Source: Candidatus Eisenbacteria bacterium | Lineage (GTDB): Bacteria; Eisenbacteria; RBG-16-71-46; CAIMUX01; VGJL01 | Reading direction: 5' to 3' | NCBI GenBank assembly: GCA_016867495.1 | Contig: VGJL01000006.1 | Location: 1-56,117 of the forward strand | DNA length: 56,117 bases | Shown: positions 15,602 through 24,418 of the stretch, one piece after another | Layout of the letters: every line of letters begins with the position of its first letter | How positions within the stretch are numbered: the first letter of the stretch is position 1 | Position numbers and translations under genes: made by a program | The notes under the pieces: model-generated | What the model was told of the DNA's origin: nothing | The model's input: the letters and a program-made list of their open reading frames with translations, nothing else | Databases searched by the model: none

Positions 15602-16113
15602 ACATCCGTCGCGCGACACCGGACGATGCGGAGCCTCTTGCCAAGCTACACATCGATTCGTGGCGTGCCGCGTACCGTGGCCTTGTTCCCGATGGCCATC
15701 TCGACAGCCTCGACTACAGGCTGCGTGCGCAGCGCTTCCGGGACTCGCTTGCACAGAATGCAGAGGAAAGCTATCTTGCGGAACAGAACGGAGAGATCCT
15801 TGGGTTTGTTACACTCGGTGCCTGTCGCGATGCCGATGTAGACCAGGATACGAGCGGTGAGATCTGGGGCATCTATCTTGCCCCAGGGCATTGGCGGAAG
15901 GGGATAGGCACTTCCCTCTGTCGTTATGCGGAACGCCTGCTGAGGACGCGTGGGTATCGGTCTGCACTGCTCTGGGCATTTGCCGAGAACCCGCAGGCAA
16001 GGCGGTTCTACGAAGCAATGGGGTTCAAGGCGGATGGCGCGACACGGACACTCAATCCCGGTGCGGCCCTGAAAGCCGTTCGCTATCGGAGAGAACTGGG
16101 AAAGCCCAAATAG
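15598..16113 (+). CDS. GNAT family N-acetyltransferase
   Basis: A 171-residue acetyltransferase. It shows MNIRRATPDDAEPLAKLHIDSWRAAYRG at the N-terminus and the acetyl-CoA binding motif A IYLAPGHWRKGIGTSL (QxxGxG/A type). Motif B follows as NPQARRFYEAMGFKADG, with the Tyr that often acts as general acid. The substrate is unknown. The ATG at 15598 fits the domain start. The gene follows the attC remnant directly and stands alone on its unit, as cassette genes do. Confidence 0.9.
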   Translation: MNIRRATPDDAEPLAKLHIDSWRAAYRGLVPDGHLDSLDYRLRAQRFRDSLAQNAEESYLAEQNGEILGFVTLGACRDADVDQDTSGEIWGIYLAPGHWRKGIGTSLCRYAERLLRTRGYRSALLWAFAENPQARRFYEAMGFKADGATRTLNPGAALKAVRYRRELGKPK

Positions 16114-16330
16114 CGCCTTGCGGCCGACAACGACGAGGCCGCGGCTGAAGGCTGACATTCATGGGAGCAGGGGCAGTGCAAGGATACATGCGGGAGGATT
16201 AGAACTGCCGGGAGGCGCAGACGGCAACAGGGGAGCCGGCGCAGAGGTGAGCGCCTGCCGCGGCCAGTACATGTGTCAGATACGGTCACCGTCAGGCACG
16301 TGTGGATACGCAGGATGATCGGAGGTGGGT

Positions 16331-16528
16331 ATGAAGAGGTTCTTTGAGTCGGGTGGCGCCTTCATGCTGGTTGCCCTGCTTTGCATCGCGGCAGGTCTCA
16401 TTTCCGGTAGCCGGGGTGCGGGAGCTGCGGGAGCGCTCCTCCTGATCATGGCGATAGCCATGAGAGCGAGGAGTAGCAAGAAGCGGCTAGCCACACCTGA
16501 GTCTGAGAGGAAGAACGACGCTACTTAG
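16331..16528 (+). CDS. small membrane protein
   Basis: A 65-residue protein with two hydrophobic helices (AFMLVALLCIAAGLISG and AGAAGALLLIMAIAM) joined by a short Gly/Arg-rich turn, and a charged cytoplasmic tail. The GGAGG box seven bases before the ATG at 16331 supports this start over a GTG two codons upstream. No family recognised. The 217 bases before it hold no gene or attC that I can support. Confidence 0.6.
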   Translation: MKRFFESGGAFMLVALLCIAAGLISGSRGAGAAGALLLIMAIAMRARSSKKRLATPESERKNDAT

Positions 16529-16645
16529 GATGCAGTTGAGCTGTTTGCAGGCAGCCCTTGCGTTTCCTCCAAAGCCCATTCCGAGGCATCGGTGGGCTCT
16601 TGGAGCAGTCCTGGTTGGCGACGGAGTCGGCACTGTGAGGATGAC

Positions 16646-16882
16646 TTGACACGAAAGCAGAGCGATATCGTCCGAGCTGGCTACGACAGGCTATCCGAAG
16701 CCTACCGGCCTGATGCGACTCCTGACGAGTACGGGGAGGCTGCAGGATGTTGGCTTGCGTGTGCACTGGAAGAGGTTCGTACCGGAGGGAAACAGCGGCC
16801 ACACGCTCGTGCTCGCGCAGAAGCCACCAGTGTGCCAACCGGGTATCTGAGCAGGCGGCTGTGTGCGAGCGCTTCACGGTAG
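16646..16882 (+). pseudogene. N-terminal remnant of a SAM-dependent methyltransferase
   Basis: The frame from TTG 16646 gives LTRKQSDIVRAGYDRLSEAYRPDATPDEYGEAAGCW. This matches the opening of a family of class I methyltransferases (VRAGYDxxSxxYR, then a Y-x-x-W segment). The expected VLDLGCGxG SAM motif never appears, and the rest of the frame is unrelated. So this looks like the first 35 or so codons of a truncated cassette gene. The remainder of the gap 16529-16926 shows nothing else. Confidence 0.45.
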
Positions 16883-16926
16883 TTGACCAGCGGGTGGTGC
16901 AGGTGGCCGGGAGCGAGGGGTGAAAG

Positions 16927-17394
16927 ATGCCGGCGCACTGTGCAATACGCCGCGCCACTGAAACCGACCTTCCTGCCTGCGAGCGCATTCTGCGTGCTTT
17001 GCCTGAGTGGTTTGGCATTGAGGCAGCGATCGTCAACTACGTTGCCGAGATTCCCGTGATGGAGACCTACGTTGCTGAGTGCGCCGGCATGAATGTGGGC
17101 TTCATCACGCTCAAGGCGACCTCGGCGGCCGCCATCGAGATTCATATCATGGCGATTGCCCAGGATCATCACCGTCGGGGGATTGGGCGGGCTCTCGTGG
17201 AGCATTCCGAGCGAATCGTTCGCGCCCGGCAGATTCCGTTTCTCCATGTGAAGACCCTGGGACCCTCAAGAACTTGGGAGCCTTACGAGCGGACCCGGGC
17301 ATTCTATGGAGCCATGGGTTTCAGACCCCTCGAAGAGAACACCCTTTGGGGTGAAGCGAACCCTTGTCTGATGCTCGTCAAGTACATAGGCTGA
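16927..17394 (+). CDS. GNAT family N-acetyltransferase
   Basis: A 155-residue acetyltransferase: CAIRRATETDLPACERILRALPEWFG, the beta4 strand IEIHIMAIAQ followed by motif A DHHRRGIGRALVEH, and motif B TRAFYGAMGFRPLEE. Sequences with the LPEWFG opening are frequent in integron cassettes and mobile arrays (family knowledge); the substrate is unknown. The ATG at 16927 has a GAGGGG stretch upstream. Same strand as all genes around it. Confidence 0.9.
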   Translation: MPAHCAIRRATETDLPACERILRALPEWFGIEAAIVNYVAEIPVMETYVAECAGMNVGFITLKATSAAAIEIHIMAIAQDHHRRGIGRALVEHSERIVRARQIPFLHVKTLGPSRTWEPYERTRAFYGAMGFRPLEENTLWGEANPCLMLVKYIG

Positions 17395-17456
17395 GAATCA
17401 GACGAGACCGTCCGACGCCGAAGTGCACTGCTGAGGAGAGGCTCGAGAGCTGGGTG

Positions 17457-18074
17457 ATGAAGCGCAAGGCGACCTGGAAGCCTCCGCCACCGATACAGCC
17501 TGTCACTGAGGAGTATCTCGGCTCTGTCACAATCGGCGAGCGCGAGCCTCTGAACGACCAGATCCGGCTGCTTCCATACGATCCCAACTGGCCATCGCTG
17601 TTCTCCATGGCTGCTGAGCGAGTCGCTGCCGCTCTTTCCGAGAGCGCACTTCTGATCGAGCACGTCGGATCGACTGCCGTCCCGGGTCTCTCGGCCAAGC
17701 CCATCGTGGACATGATTCTCGCTGTTGCGGACTCACGTGACGAGGCGTCCTACATGCCTCCACTCGAAGCTCAGGGGTTCGTGCTCCGCGTACGCGAGCC
17801 CGATTGGCATGAACACCGTCTCTTGGTCCTCGAGTCGGAAGCGGTGGGTTGGCACCTCCACGTGTTCTCCGCCGGGTGTGAGGAGATCGCCCGCATGGTT
17901 GCGTTCCGGGATCGGTTGCGCACGGATGATGGCGACCGGTCACTATACGCGGAAACCAAGAAGAGACTCGCGACTCGCACCTGGGTGCACGTTCAGAACT
18001 ACGCCGATGCGAAGTCTGACATCATTCGCCAGATCCTGGAACGCGCTCACAAGGATGCCGCGCAACGCCGGTAG
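17457..18074 (+). CDS. GrpB family protein (UPF0157, nucleotidyltransferase-like)
   Basis: A 205-residue protein with the GrpB/UPF0157 signature: IRLLPYDPNWPSLFSMAAERV, LIEHVGSTAVPGLSAKPIVDMILAV, and later HLHVFSAGCEEIARMVAFRDRLR and YAETKKRLA. The family belongs to the nucleotidyltransferase superfamily; GSTAVPGLSAKPIVDM holds the metal-binding Asp pattern. Its substrate is unknown. Residues 1-35 are variable. ATG 17457 or GTG 17454 may start it; the frame is open further upstream but overlaps the previous gene. GrpB genes are common in cassettes. Confidence 0.9.
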   Translation: MKRKATWKPPPPIQPVTEEYLGSVTIGEREPLNDQIRLLPYDPNWPSLFSMAAERVAAALSESALLIEHVGSTAVPGLSAKPIVDMILAVADSRDEASYMPPLEAQGFVLRVREPDWHEHRLLVLESEAVGWHLHVFSAGCEEIARMVAFRDRLRTDDGDRSLYAETKKRLATRTWVHVQNYADAKSDIIRQILERAHKDAAQRR

Positions 18075-18157
18075 ATAGGAGTCGGTCGTATTCACGACGC
18101 TGTAGTCCGCCGCTGAACCAGAGCACTTGGCCGGACAGGGCGCATGAGGTGGATTGA

Positions 18158-18529
18158 ATGAGGAGCGACGAGTTTCGCGATCTTCTCAGCGAACTGGCGG
18201 AGGCATGGCGGGACAAGCGGTATGTCGACGCCGTCAAGCTGTTCACGCCTGACGTGCGGTACATTGATCCGATTCGCTATTCGCTGAGCGGTAGCGAAGC
18301 GCTACTAGCCTTCTTTCAGAGCGACGAGGGCTACCCTCAAGTCACGACCTGGCACCACATCTTGTTCGACGAAGCCGCGCAGATAGGCGCGGCCGAGTAC
18401 TCGTTTCGCGGTACGCACCTCTATCATGGCGTGGTCTTGGTCACCCTTGAGCGTGACCGGATCGCGTGTTGGCGGGAGTACCAGCACGTCTCAGATCGGG
18501 ATTGGGGCTTGTTCTTCCGGGGCGCCTAG
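18158..18529 (+). CDS. SnoaL-like (NTF2 fold) protein
   Basis: A 123-residue protein with the NTF2-like/SnoaL pattern: FRDLLSELAEAWRDKRYVDAVKLFTPDVRYIDPIRYSLSG, then TWHHILFDEAAQIGAAEYSFRG and VTLERDRIACWREYQ. The cone-shaped fold usually holds a small hydrophobic ligand or an isomerase or hydrolase site, and function cannot be fixed by sequence. The ATG at 18158 matches the fold start. Short, single and on the same strand as its neighbours. Confidence 0.82.
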   Translation: MRSDEFRDLLSELAEAWRDKRYVDAVKLFTPDVRYIDPIRYSLSGSEALLAFFQSDEGYPQVTTWHHILFDEAAQIGAAEYSFRGTHLYHGVVLVTLERDRIACWREYQHVSDRDWGLFFRGA

Positions 18530-18602
18530 GAGTAGCCGTTGGCCACGGCAGGCGTTCGGCGGCTTCGATGGGGCCAGCCGGCGCTGTTTGAGGAGGCATG
18601 AC

Positions 18603-19106
18603 ATGATGAAGAGGATCGTCCTTCTGGTCGGCTTGCTGTGCATGGTGCTTGCCATGGGGTGTCCCTACTCATCCAAGGCGCCGTTGGCAGATCCGAGCGG
18701 CAAGGTGCTCGACGATCGGCTCATCGGGGAATGGGCCGTCGTTGATGTTGACGGTGACTCGATGCGAATTACTCTGCTCCCCTTCAACGAAGGGGAGTAC
18801 TATGCCGAGCTGCGTGAGAACGGAGGGAATCCATCGCGGTACCGGGTTTTCGGCTTCGGCATCGGGAGCGCGCGACTTCTGCACGTCAACGAGATCTCGG
18901 AAGGCAGGGAGCCCCCGGAGTACTCATTCGCGCGATACACGTTTTCGGGGAACTCCGAGCTGGAAGTGACATTCGTTGGCGACAAGGTCGTTCCCGAGGC
19001 CCTGGCGACGGATCCGCAAGCCCTCCTGTCGTTTCTCGAGAAGCATCTGGAGGATTCAGCGCTTGACGATGAAGAGACTAGGCTGGTCATGCGTCGAGTC
19101 GAGTAG
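18603..19106 (+). CDS. putative lipoprotein
   Basis: A 167-residue protein with a textbook lipoprotein signal (MMKRIVLLVGLLCMVLAMGC, Cys20). The mature part begins PYSSKAPLADPSGKVLDDRLIGEWAVVDVDGD and contains beta-rich segments (ITLLPFNEGEYYAEL). It resembles small lipocalin-like or META-like lipoproteins, but I cannot assign a family. An AGGAGG box lies 6 bases upstream of the ATG. The 70 bases before it include a short GCCGT...ACGGC hairpin and a GGCGTTCGGC sequence that may be a mutated attC core. Confidence 0.7.
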   Translation: MMKRIVLLVGLLCMVLAMGCPYSSKAPLADPSGKVLDDRLIGEWAVVDVDGDSMRITLLPFNEGEYYAELRENGGNPSRYRVFGFGIGSARLLHVNEISEGREPPEYSFARYTFSGNSELEVTFVGDKVVPEALATDPQALLSFLEKHLEDSALDDEETRLVMRRVE

Positions 19107-19245
19107 AGGATGGAGATGGCGGCGTTCGGCCACCAGGAGGGGAGCTGAGACATGTCGCCAGGACTGGCTGCCGCTGATCGCAAGCGCGGGCGCCAGCCGC
19201 GACTGACATGCGTTCGTACGGAGATCCGGATGGATGGAGACTCAG

Positions 19246-19872
19246 ATGACGAATCGTAGCCTGTGCGTCAGGAGCGGAGAGGCCGGGATTGCCTGTGGCA
19301 TATGCTATCTATCGGCCATCTTGATCCCGTGGCCAGATAACCAGGTGGGAACATCCATCGGACTCGTCATCGTCAGCGCCTTTCCGATCCTCGGCATCGT
19401 GTTCGGTTACGGCATCTATTGCGCGCTGGCGGCGGAACACGACGGCGTCGCGAACCGACTGGCGTTCGTCTTCGCGGTTGCGGCATTCGCCACGCTCTTG
19501 AGCATGCTCATGGCCCAGATGGCGGTTAGCGCCGGAGCTCGCGAGATGACGAAGGGTCTCGATGACGAGACGGGTAAGGCCCTGCGCCGGGCGCTGCGAC
19601 TGATCGACTTGGGTCTCGATGTCGCATGGGACTTCCTGATGGCCACCGCGATGATCTTCTGGGGTGTTGCCATGCGTGGCCGAAGAGCCTTTGGGCCTTG
19701 GTGGGGCATCCCCATGGTTGTCTTGGGCGTCGCCTTGATGGGGCTGAACGCCGCGACGTTCCCCTGGCCTCCCGGCAGCCATGGCTCATTCGACCTTGGG
19801 CCGCTGGCTGCGGTGTTCCTTATGGCCCTCGCGGTCCGCCTCATCTTCCTTGGGAGGCGGACCGCCGCTTGA
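19246..19872 (+). CDS. hypothetical polytopic membrane protein
   Basis: A 208-residue protein with about six hydrophobic segments (AGIACGICYLSAILIPW, IGLVIVSAFPILGIVFGYG, FVFAVAAFATLLSMLM, FLMATAMIFWGVAM, IPMVVLGVALMGLNA, LAAVFLMALAVRLIFLG). The loop REMTKGLDDETGKALRRALRLIDLG is amphipathic. Layout and length recall DUF4386-like proteins, but this is only a resemblance. A GTG-GATGG start four codons earlier is possible; the ATG at 19246 is kept. Cassette-like context. Confidence 0.65.
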   Translation: MTNRSLCVRSGEAGIACGICYLSAILIPWPDNQVGTSIGLVIVSAFPILGIVFGYGIYCALAAEHDGVANRLAFVFAVAAFATLLSMLMAQMAVSAGAREMTKGLDDETGKALRRALRLIDLGLDVAWDFLMATAMIFWGVAMRGRRAFGPWWGIPMVVLGVALMGLNAATFPWPPGSHGSFDLGPLAAVFLMALAVRLIFLGRRTAA

Positions 19873-19899
19873 GTCTGCCTTGGATTGGGGAGTGACGCC

Positions 19900-20631
19900 G
19901 TGATCATTCGCTCTAAACGTGATGCCTTCGGGCATGCCCTCATGGACCATCTCCGAGGCGAGCCGGTTCCCATCGTGGTAGAGAGAGACGATGGCTACGT
20001 CGACGTCGACGACACGCGGTGCTACTTCGCCCCCTACAAGAGCTGGCCTATCCACCAGCGACGGGCCTTGCGGTATGCAAGGGGGCGGGTCCTCGATGTC
20101 GGGTGTGGCGCCGGGCGTCACGCGCTGCACCTCCAGGGGCGGGGCCTCAGCGTCATGGGCATCGATAGCTCTCCTCTGGCCGTCAGCGTCTGTCGTAAGA
20201 GGGGGCTTAGGCAAGTCCGCGCTCTGGCCGCGGAGGAAGTCCCGCGTTTCCGCCAACCGTTCGATACGATCCTGATGCTGGGCAACAACCTCGGCCTCTT
20301 CGGCAACCGCGCCAAGGGAAGGCGCCTCCTCGCGCGCTTCTCACACATCACGACTGACGGGGCGCGAATCATAGCGGAGACGCTGGATCCCTACCGTGCC
20401 GGGAATCCCGTTCACATCAAGTACCATCAACTGAATCGTCAGAGAGGACGGATGCCGGGGCAGATCAGGATCCGACTGCGGTACCAGCTCTACATAGGCG
20501 CATGGTTTGACTACCTGTTCGTGTCCCGAGAGGAACTGGACGCCATTGTCGAGGGCACCCGCTGGCACGTGGTTCAGATCCTGGATTCCCAGGATTCGCG
20601 CTATGTTGCTGTTCTGGAGAAGAGCAGCTGA
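19900..20631 (+). CDS. class I SAM-dependent methyltransferase
   Basis: A 243-residue enzyme. After an N-terminal cap (ALMDHLRGEPVPIVVERDDGYVD) it shows motif I RVLDVGCGAGRHALHLQGRG, the acidic end of beta2 VMGIDSSPLAV, and motif III-like FDTILMLGNNLGLF. A C-terminal segment ends in VVQILDSQDSRYVAVLEK. Substrate unknown. GTG 19900 with a GGGGAG box is preferred to TTG 19885. It starts 28 bases after the membrane-protein stop. Confidence 0.85.
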   Translation: MIIRSKRDAFGHALMDHLRGEPVPIVVERDDGYVDVDDTRCYFAPYKSWPIHQRRALRYARGRVLDVGCGAGRHALHLQGRGLSVMGIDSSPLAVSVCRKRGLRQVRALAAEEVPRFRQPFDTILMLGNNLGLFGNRAKGRRLLARFSHITTDGARIIAETLDPYRAGNPVHIKYHQLNRQRGRMPGQIRIRLRYQLYIGAWFDYLFVSREELDAIVEGTRWHVVQILDSQDSRYVAVLEKSS

Positions 20632-20719
20632 CAGGCGGCAGGGAAGAGCATGATCACGACGGCTCGGACGAGAGCCTGTAAGTGGGGGCACAGCATGAGA
20701 GGGCGCAATGTCGACTTAG

Positions 20720-21145
20720 GTGACCATCCAGCGCGCAGCCGTGGCAGACGCCTGCAGCGTTGCCCGGCATCGGGCGGCGATGTTTCTCGAGATGGGGGCT
20801 ATGATCTCGTCGGCCATCCCTGCGTTCCTGGTGGCGTCGGAGGCTTACCTCAGGGAGGCGATCGCTGGAGACGAGTATCTGGGATGGCTCGGGTTCCCGG
20901 TGGAGACGCCCGATCATGCTGTCGCCGGGGCAGGGGTTCAGCTTCGGCGGGGGCTGCCCTTCCCACGGTGCCATCCAGACGGACACTGTGACATAGCGGA
21001 AGGGCGTGAGGCGATTGTGCTCAATGTCTACACCGAGCCCGCCTTCCGACGCCGGGGCCTCGCGCGTCGCCTCGCGACGAACGAGATGCGTTACGCGGAG
21101 GAGCTCGCTGGCTGGCGCTTCCCCAGGGACGCGGGCAGCGGGTGA
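20720..21145 (+). CDS. GNAT acetyltransferase, C-terminally truncated
   Basis: A 141-residue GNAT with an intact N-terminal half (TIQRAAVADACSVARHRAAMFLEMG) and motif A VLNVYTEPAFRRRGLARRL. The rest of the fold should contain strand beta5 and motif B (a Y-E-x-x-GF segment). It is replaced by TNEMRYAEELAGWRFPRDAGSG and a stop. The protein probably lacks its substrate-side lobe and may be inactive. GTG 20720 is the only in-frame start near the domain. The replacement tail encodes no known motif. Confidence 0.65.
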   Translation: MTIQRAAVADACSVARHRAAMFLEMGAMISSAIPAFLVASEAYLREAIAGDEYLGWLGFPVETPDHAVAGAGVQLRRGLPFPRCHPDGHCDIAEGREAIVLNVYTEPAFRRRGLARRLATNEMRYAEELAGWRFPRDAGSG

Positions 21146-21195
21146 CCGCAGGCGTTGAGCAGCGCAATCGCGACTCGCCAGGCAGGGGTAAAGGC

Positions 21196-21987
21196 GTGGA
21201 GAATCATCGAACCTACGGCTCACCGCCGTACACCGTCGCTGTGGTCCATGGCGGTCCAGGCGCCGCGGGTGAGATGGCCCCAGTCGCGCGCGAGCTGGCC
21301 CGCGAGCGGGGCGTCGTGGAGCCGCTCCAAGCGGCCACCTCCTTGGAAGGGCAGGTGGAGGAGTTGCGCGCGACCGTGGAGTCCTTCGCGGCGCCACGGG
21401 TTGTGATGCTCGGATACTCGTGGGGGGCCTGGCTGAGCTACATCTTCGCGGCGCGGTACCCCGCACTCATCCGTAAACTGCTCCTCGTCGCGAGCGGTCC
21501 CTTCGACGAGCGCTATGTGACGCAGCTCCGTGAGACCCGACTGAGTAGGCTAACCGACGAGGACCGCGCCGAGTGGGGTGCCATCAACGCCGCCCTAGGC
21601 ACCCCCGCCGCCACGGACGCAGATACCCTTCTGGCGCGCCTTGGCGCCTTGGCCTTCATGACCGACACCTATGATCCGCTTGTGACCGGAGATGAAGCTG
21701 CGGAGGCGACCAGCCCATCCGGCGCGGTCTTCCAGGGAGTGTGGCCAACGGCCGCGGCGTGGCGCCGAGACGGCACCCTGCTGGCGCTCGGCGCGCACAT
21801 CCAGTGCCCCGTCGTGGCCTTCCATGGCGATTACGATCCGCATCCGGCGGAAGGCGTCCGGGAGCCTCTGTCCGCGTTGTTGAGGGACTTCCGTTTCGTG
21901 CTGCTGCGACACTGTGGGCATACTCCCTGGCGCGAGCGACAGGCGCGTGATGCCTTTTTCCATGCCGTGAGGCGAGAACTGGAGTGA
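21196..21987 (+). CDS. alpha/beta hydrolase
   Basis: A 263-residue alpha/beta hydrolase. The oxyanion-hole HGGPG motif is near residue 19 (VAVVHGGPGAAGEM). The nucleophile elbow is GYSWGAW, with Ser as nucleophile. A late acid is in FHGDYDPHPAEGV and the catalytic His in RHCGHTPWRER. HGGPG plus this elbow is typical of proline iminopeptidase-like and related hydrolases, but many cassette-borne hydrolases of this type have unknown substrates. GTG 21196 places the first strand correctly. Confidence 0.88.
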   Translation: MENHRTYGSPPYTVAVVHGGPGAAGEMAPVARELARERGVVEPLQAATSLEGQVEELRATVESFAAPRVVMLGYSWGAWLSYIFAARYPALIRKLLLVASGPFDERYVTQLRETRLSRLTDEDRAEWGAINAALGTPAATDADTLLARLGALAFMTDTYDPLVTGDEAAEATSPSGAVFQGVWPTAAAWRRDGTLLALGAHIQCPVVAFHGDYDPHPAEGVREPLSALLRDFRFVLLRHCGHTPWRERQARDAFFHAVRRELE

Positions 21988-22110
21988 GCGCCGGCGCCCC
22001 CGTCCTGGAGGTGCTGTATCATCGTCCCATGCGTGGCGCGGGTCGGCCAGTCGGAGTGGCGCCACTCATCAGTGTATGCCGAGGGCAACCGGTCGTGGAG
22101 GACATCTGAA

Positions 22111-23217
22111 ATGAGCCATGCGCGAATTGAAGGACTGTCCGCTTCCTTGCGGGGCTCGGACCTGGATGCCGTGATCCTGAATCCCGGTCCGACATTGACC
22201 TATCTGACCGGGCTTCGCTTCCACTTGATGGAAAGGCCGGTTGTTCTGTTCCTTGTTCCCGGAAGGGACCCTGTGATCGTGCTGCCCGAACTGGAACTGC
22301 CGAAGCTCGATCACTTGGCCTTCAGGATGCAGGCAATGGCCTTCGGCGAGACGCCAAAGGCATGGGGGGATGCCTTCCGCAAGGCAGTGCAGATGCTGGG
22401 ACTGGATGGGAAGCGCATAGGCGTGGAGCCGCGCCAACTGCGCCTGCTGGAGTTCGGTTACGTCAAGGCCGGCGCGCCCGAGGCGGAGTTCCCGGACGCA
22501 AGCCGCGTTCTTTCAGCGTCGAGATTGAAGAAGGATCAATCCGAGGTCGAGTTGATGCGCCGTGCCGTGCGCATCGCGCAGAACGCGCTCGAGGCCGCCA
22601 TCCCGTTGATCAAGATCGGCATGACCGAGCGCGATCTGGCTTCCGAACTGGTAATGCAATTGCTGAAGAACGGCTCCGACCCGGAGTTCCCCTTTGCGCC
22701 CATCGTGTCCTCCGGGCCCCACTCCGCCGACCCGCACGCTTCTCCCACCGACCGCAAACTGGCGGTGGGCGACATATTGCTGGTGGACTGGGGCGCGGCA
22801 TATGGCGGCTACATGTCGGACCTGACCCGCACCTTTGCCATCGGAGAAGTGAGCGCCGAGTTTCAGAAGATCCACAGGATCGTGCAGGAGGCCAACGCCG
22901 CGGGACGCGCCGCGGGAAGGCCGGGCATTCCCTGCGCAGAAGTGGACAAGGCCGCGCGCGGCGTGATCGCGTCATCGGGATACGGGGAGTTCTTCACGCA
23001 CCGCACCGGCCATGGCATCGGCATGGAGGCGCACGAGGAACCATACATGCACGGCGACAACCTGCAGCTGCTTGAACCCGGCATGGTCTACACCGTGGAG
23101 CCGGGCATCTACCTGACGGGCAAGAACGGTGTACGCATAGAAGATGACGTCGTAGTCACTGCGAGCGGCGCCGAATGCCTGAGCGACATGCCGCGCGAGA
23201 TCCGCATGGTTGGATAG
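22111..23217 (+). CDS. M24B Xaa-Pro peptidase
   Basis: A 368-residue metallopeptidase of the Xaa-Pro aminopeptidase/prolidase group. An N-terminal creatinase-like domain (AVILNPGPTLTYLTGLRFH) is followed by the pita-bread domain. The metal ligands are all present: Asp in LVDWGAAYGGYMSD (two Asp), His in HGIGMEAHEEPY, Glu in YTVEPGIYL and Glu in VRIEDDVVV. It removes the N-terminal residue before proline or splits X-Pro dipeptides in the cytoplasm. Codon use and length are more core-like than the cassette-like genes around it. Confidence 0.93.
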   Translation: MSHARIEGLSASLRGSDLDAVILNPGPTLTYLTGLRFHLMERPVVLFLVPGRDPVIVLPELELPKLDHLAFRMQAMAFGETPKAWGDAFRKAVQMLGLDGKRIGVEPRQLRLLEFGYVKAGAPEAEFPDASRVLSASRLKKDQSEVELMRRAVRIAQNALEAAIPLIKIGMTERDLASELVMQLLKNGSDPEFPFAPIVSSGPHSADPHASPTDRKLAVGDILLVDWGAAYGGYMSDLTRTFAIGEVSAEFQKIHRIVQEANAAGRAAGRPGIPCAEVDKAARGVIASSGYGEFFTHRTGHGIGMEAHEEPYMHGDNLQLLEPGMVYTVEPGIYLTGKNGVRIEDDVVVTASGAECLSDMPREIRMVG

Positions 23218-23274
23218 CGGCCTTCGTGCTCGGCGTACCCCTCTTGATGTCGGCGGCCTGCGTGGACCTCACGC

Positions 23275-23303
23275 TTGTCACAGTTCTCGAACGCGGATAG
23301 ACT
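23275..23303 (+). promoter_or_regulatory. candidate sigma70-type promoter for the TerC gene
   Basis: TTGTCA (23275-23280), 17-base spacer, TAGACT (23298-23303), about 45 bases upstream of the TerC start codon. Position and spacing are ideal. No yybP-ykoY-type riboswitch could be recognised in the leader. Confidence 0.4.
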
Positions 23304-23350
23304 GATGCGCCTCGGGTACTCGTCTTGCCCAGGATGGAGTTGCGATCGAC

Positions 23351-24418
23351 ATGATCTACATGTGGACAGGATTCCTCGCATTCGTCCTTCTGATGCTGGC
23401 TCTAGACCTGGGAGTCTTCCATCGCAAGGCCCATGTTGTGACTGTGAAGGAAGCGGTCGCTTGGTCCGCGGTATGGATCGCCTTGGGATTGGCATTCGCC
23501 GTATTCGTCTACTTTGCCTATGAGGGTCGATGGTTCGGCCTTGGGGCCGTAGCGGATGCGGTCGATGGTTTGCGGAATGACGGATCGGCGGCAGCCGAAA
23601 AGTACCTGACCGGCTATGTCGTGGAGAAGTCCCTCAGCGTCGACAACATCTTCGTGATCGCCATGATCTTCGGCTTCTTCGCGGTGCCGTCGCTCTACCA
23701 GCACCGCGTGCTGTTTTGGGGCATCCTCGGCGCGCTGCTCATGCGGGGCGCGATGATCGCCCTCGGTACGAAGCTGATCGCTGAGTTTCACTGGGTCCTG
23801 TATCTCTTTGCCGCCTTTCTCATTGCAACCGGCATCAAGATGTTGTTCCTCAAGACGGATCACATCGATCCAAACAAGAATGTGGTGGTCCGGCTGACGC
23901 GCCGCTTGTTTCCGGTGACAGCCAGGTTTCATGGGCAGCACTTCGTGGTCCGCGCCGGTGCGCCCGCATCATATGAGGCCGAGACTCCCGGGGCGTCGGC
24001 GGCGCCGGACGAGGTCGTCGAGGCGGCTCGACCCGGGGCATTGCTCCTCACCCCCTTGGCTCTCGCTCTCGTCATGATCGAATCAGCGGATCTCATCTTT
24101 GCGGTAGACTCAATCCCGGCCATCTTCGCCATTACGAGCGACCCATTCCTGGTCTTCACCAGCAACGTGTTTGCGATTCTAGGTCTCCGGTCGTTGTACT
24201 TCGCCTTGGCTGGGATGGTGCAGAAGTTCCGATACTTAAAGGTCGCGCTCGCGGTGGTCCTGCTCGTGATCGGAGTGAAGATGTTGCTTGCCGAATGGCT
24301 CAAGCTGGCGCTCGGAAAGCATTTCAACTTGTACCTGCTGGCCGTTGTCCTCGCGATTCTGGCAGCCGGCGTAGGAGCGTCTATGATGGCCGCGCGCCCT
24401 CGAGGTCACCGGCAGTGA
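23351..24418 (+). CDS. TerC/Alx family membrane protein
   Basis: A 355-residue polytopic protein of the TerC family. It shows MLALDLGVFHRKAHVVTVKEAVAWS at the first helix, then AEKYLTGYVVEKSLSVDNIFVIAMIFGFF, the family hallmark with acidic residues in the membrane. Later parts are GALLMRGAMIALG and PLALALVMIESADLIFAVDSIPAIFAIT, then FVFTSN-like and LGLRSLYFAL. The paired conserved Asp/Glu residues fit metal (Mn2+) export, proposed for Alx/TerC proteins. It shares GTGA with the next gene, so the two form a coupled pair. Confidence 0.93.
   Translation: MIYMWTGFLAFVLLMLALDLGVFHRKAHVVTVKEAVAWSAVWIALGLAFAVFVYFAYEGRWFGLGAVADAVDGLRNDGSAAAEKYLTGYVVEKSLSVDNIFVIAMIFGFFAVPSLYQHRVLFWGILGALLMRGAMIALGTKLIAEFHWVLYLFAAFLIATGIKMLFLKTDHIDPNKNVVVRLTRRLFPVTARFHGQHFVVRAGAPASYEAETPGASAAPDEVVEAARPGALLLTPLALALVMIESADLIFAVDSIPAIFAITSDPFLVFTSNVFAILGLRSLYFALAGMVQKFRYLKVALAVVLLVIGVKMLLAEWLKLALGKHFNLYLLAVVLAILAAGVGASMMAARPRGHRQ

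Noticed and set aside
21150-21160. GTTGAGC after the truncated GNAT fits the GTTRRRY core.
   Set aside because: No complementary R''/L'' arm could be found in the 100 bases upstream; a 7-base match is expected by chance.
23218-23350. Possible yybP-ykoY (manganese/pH) riboswitch before the TerC gene.
   Set aside because: The conserved blocks of that element are not visible in the leader; only promoter-like hexamers are.
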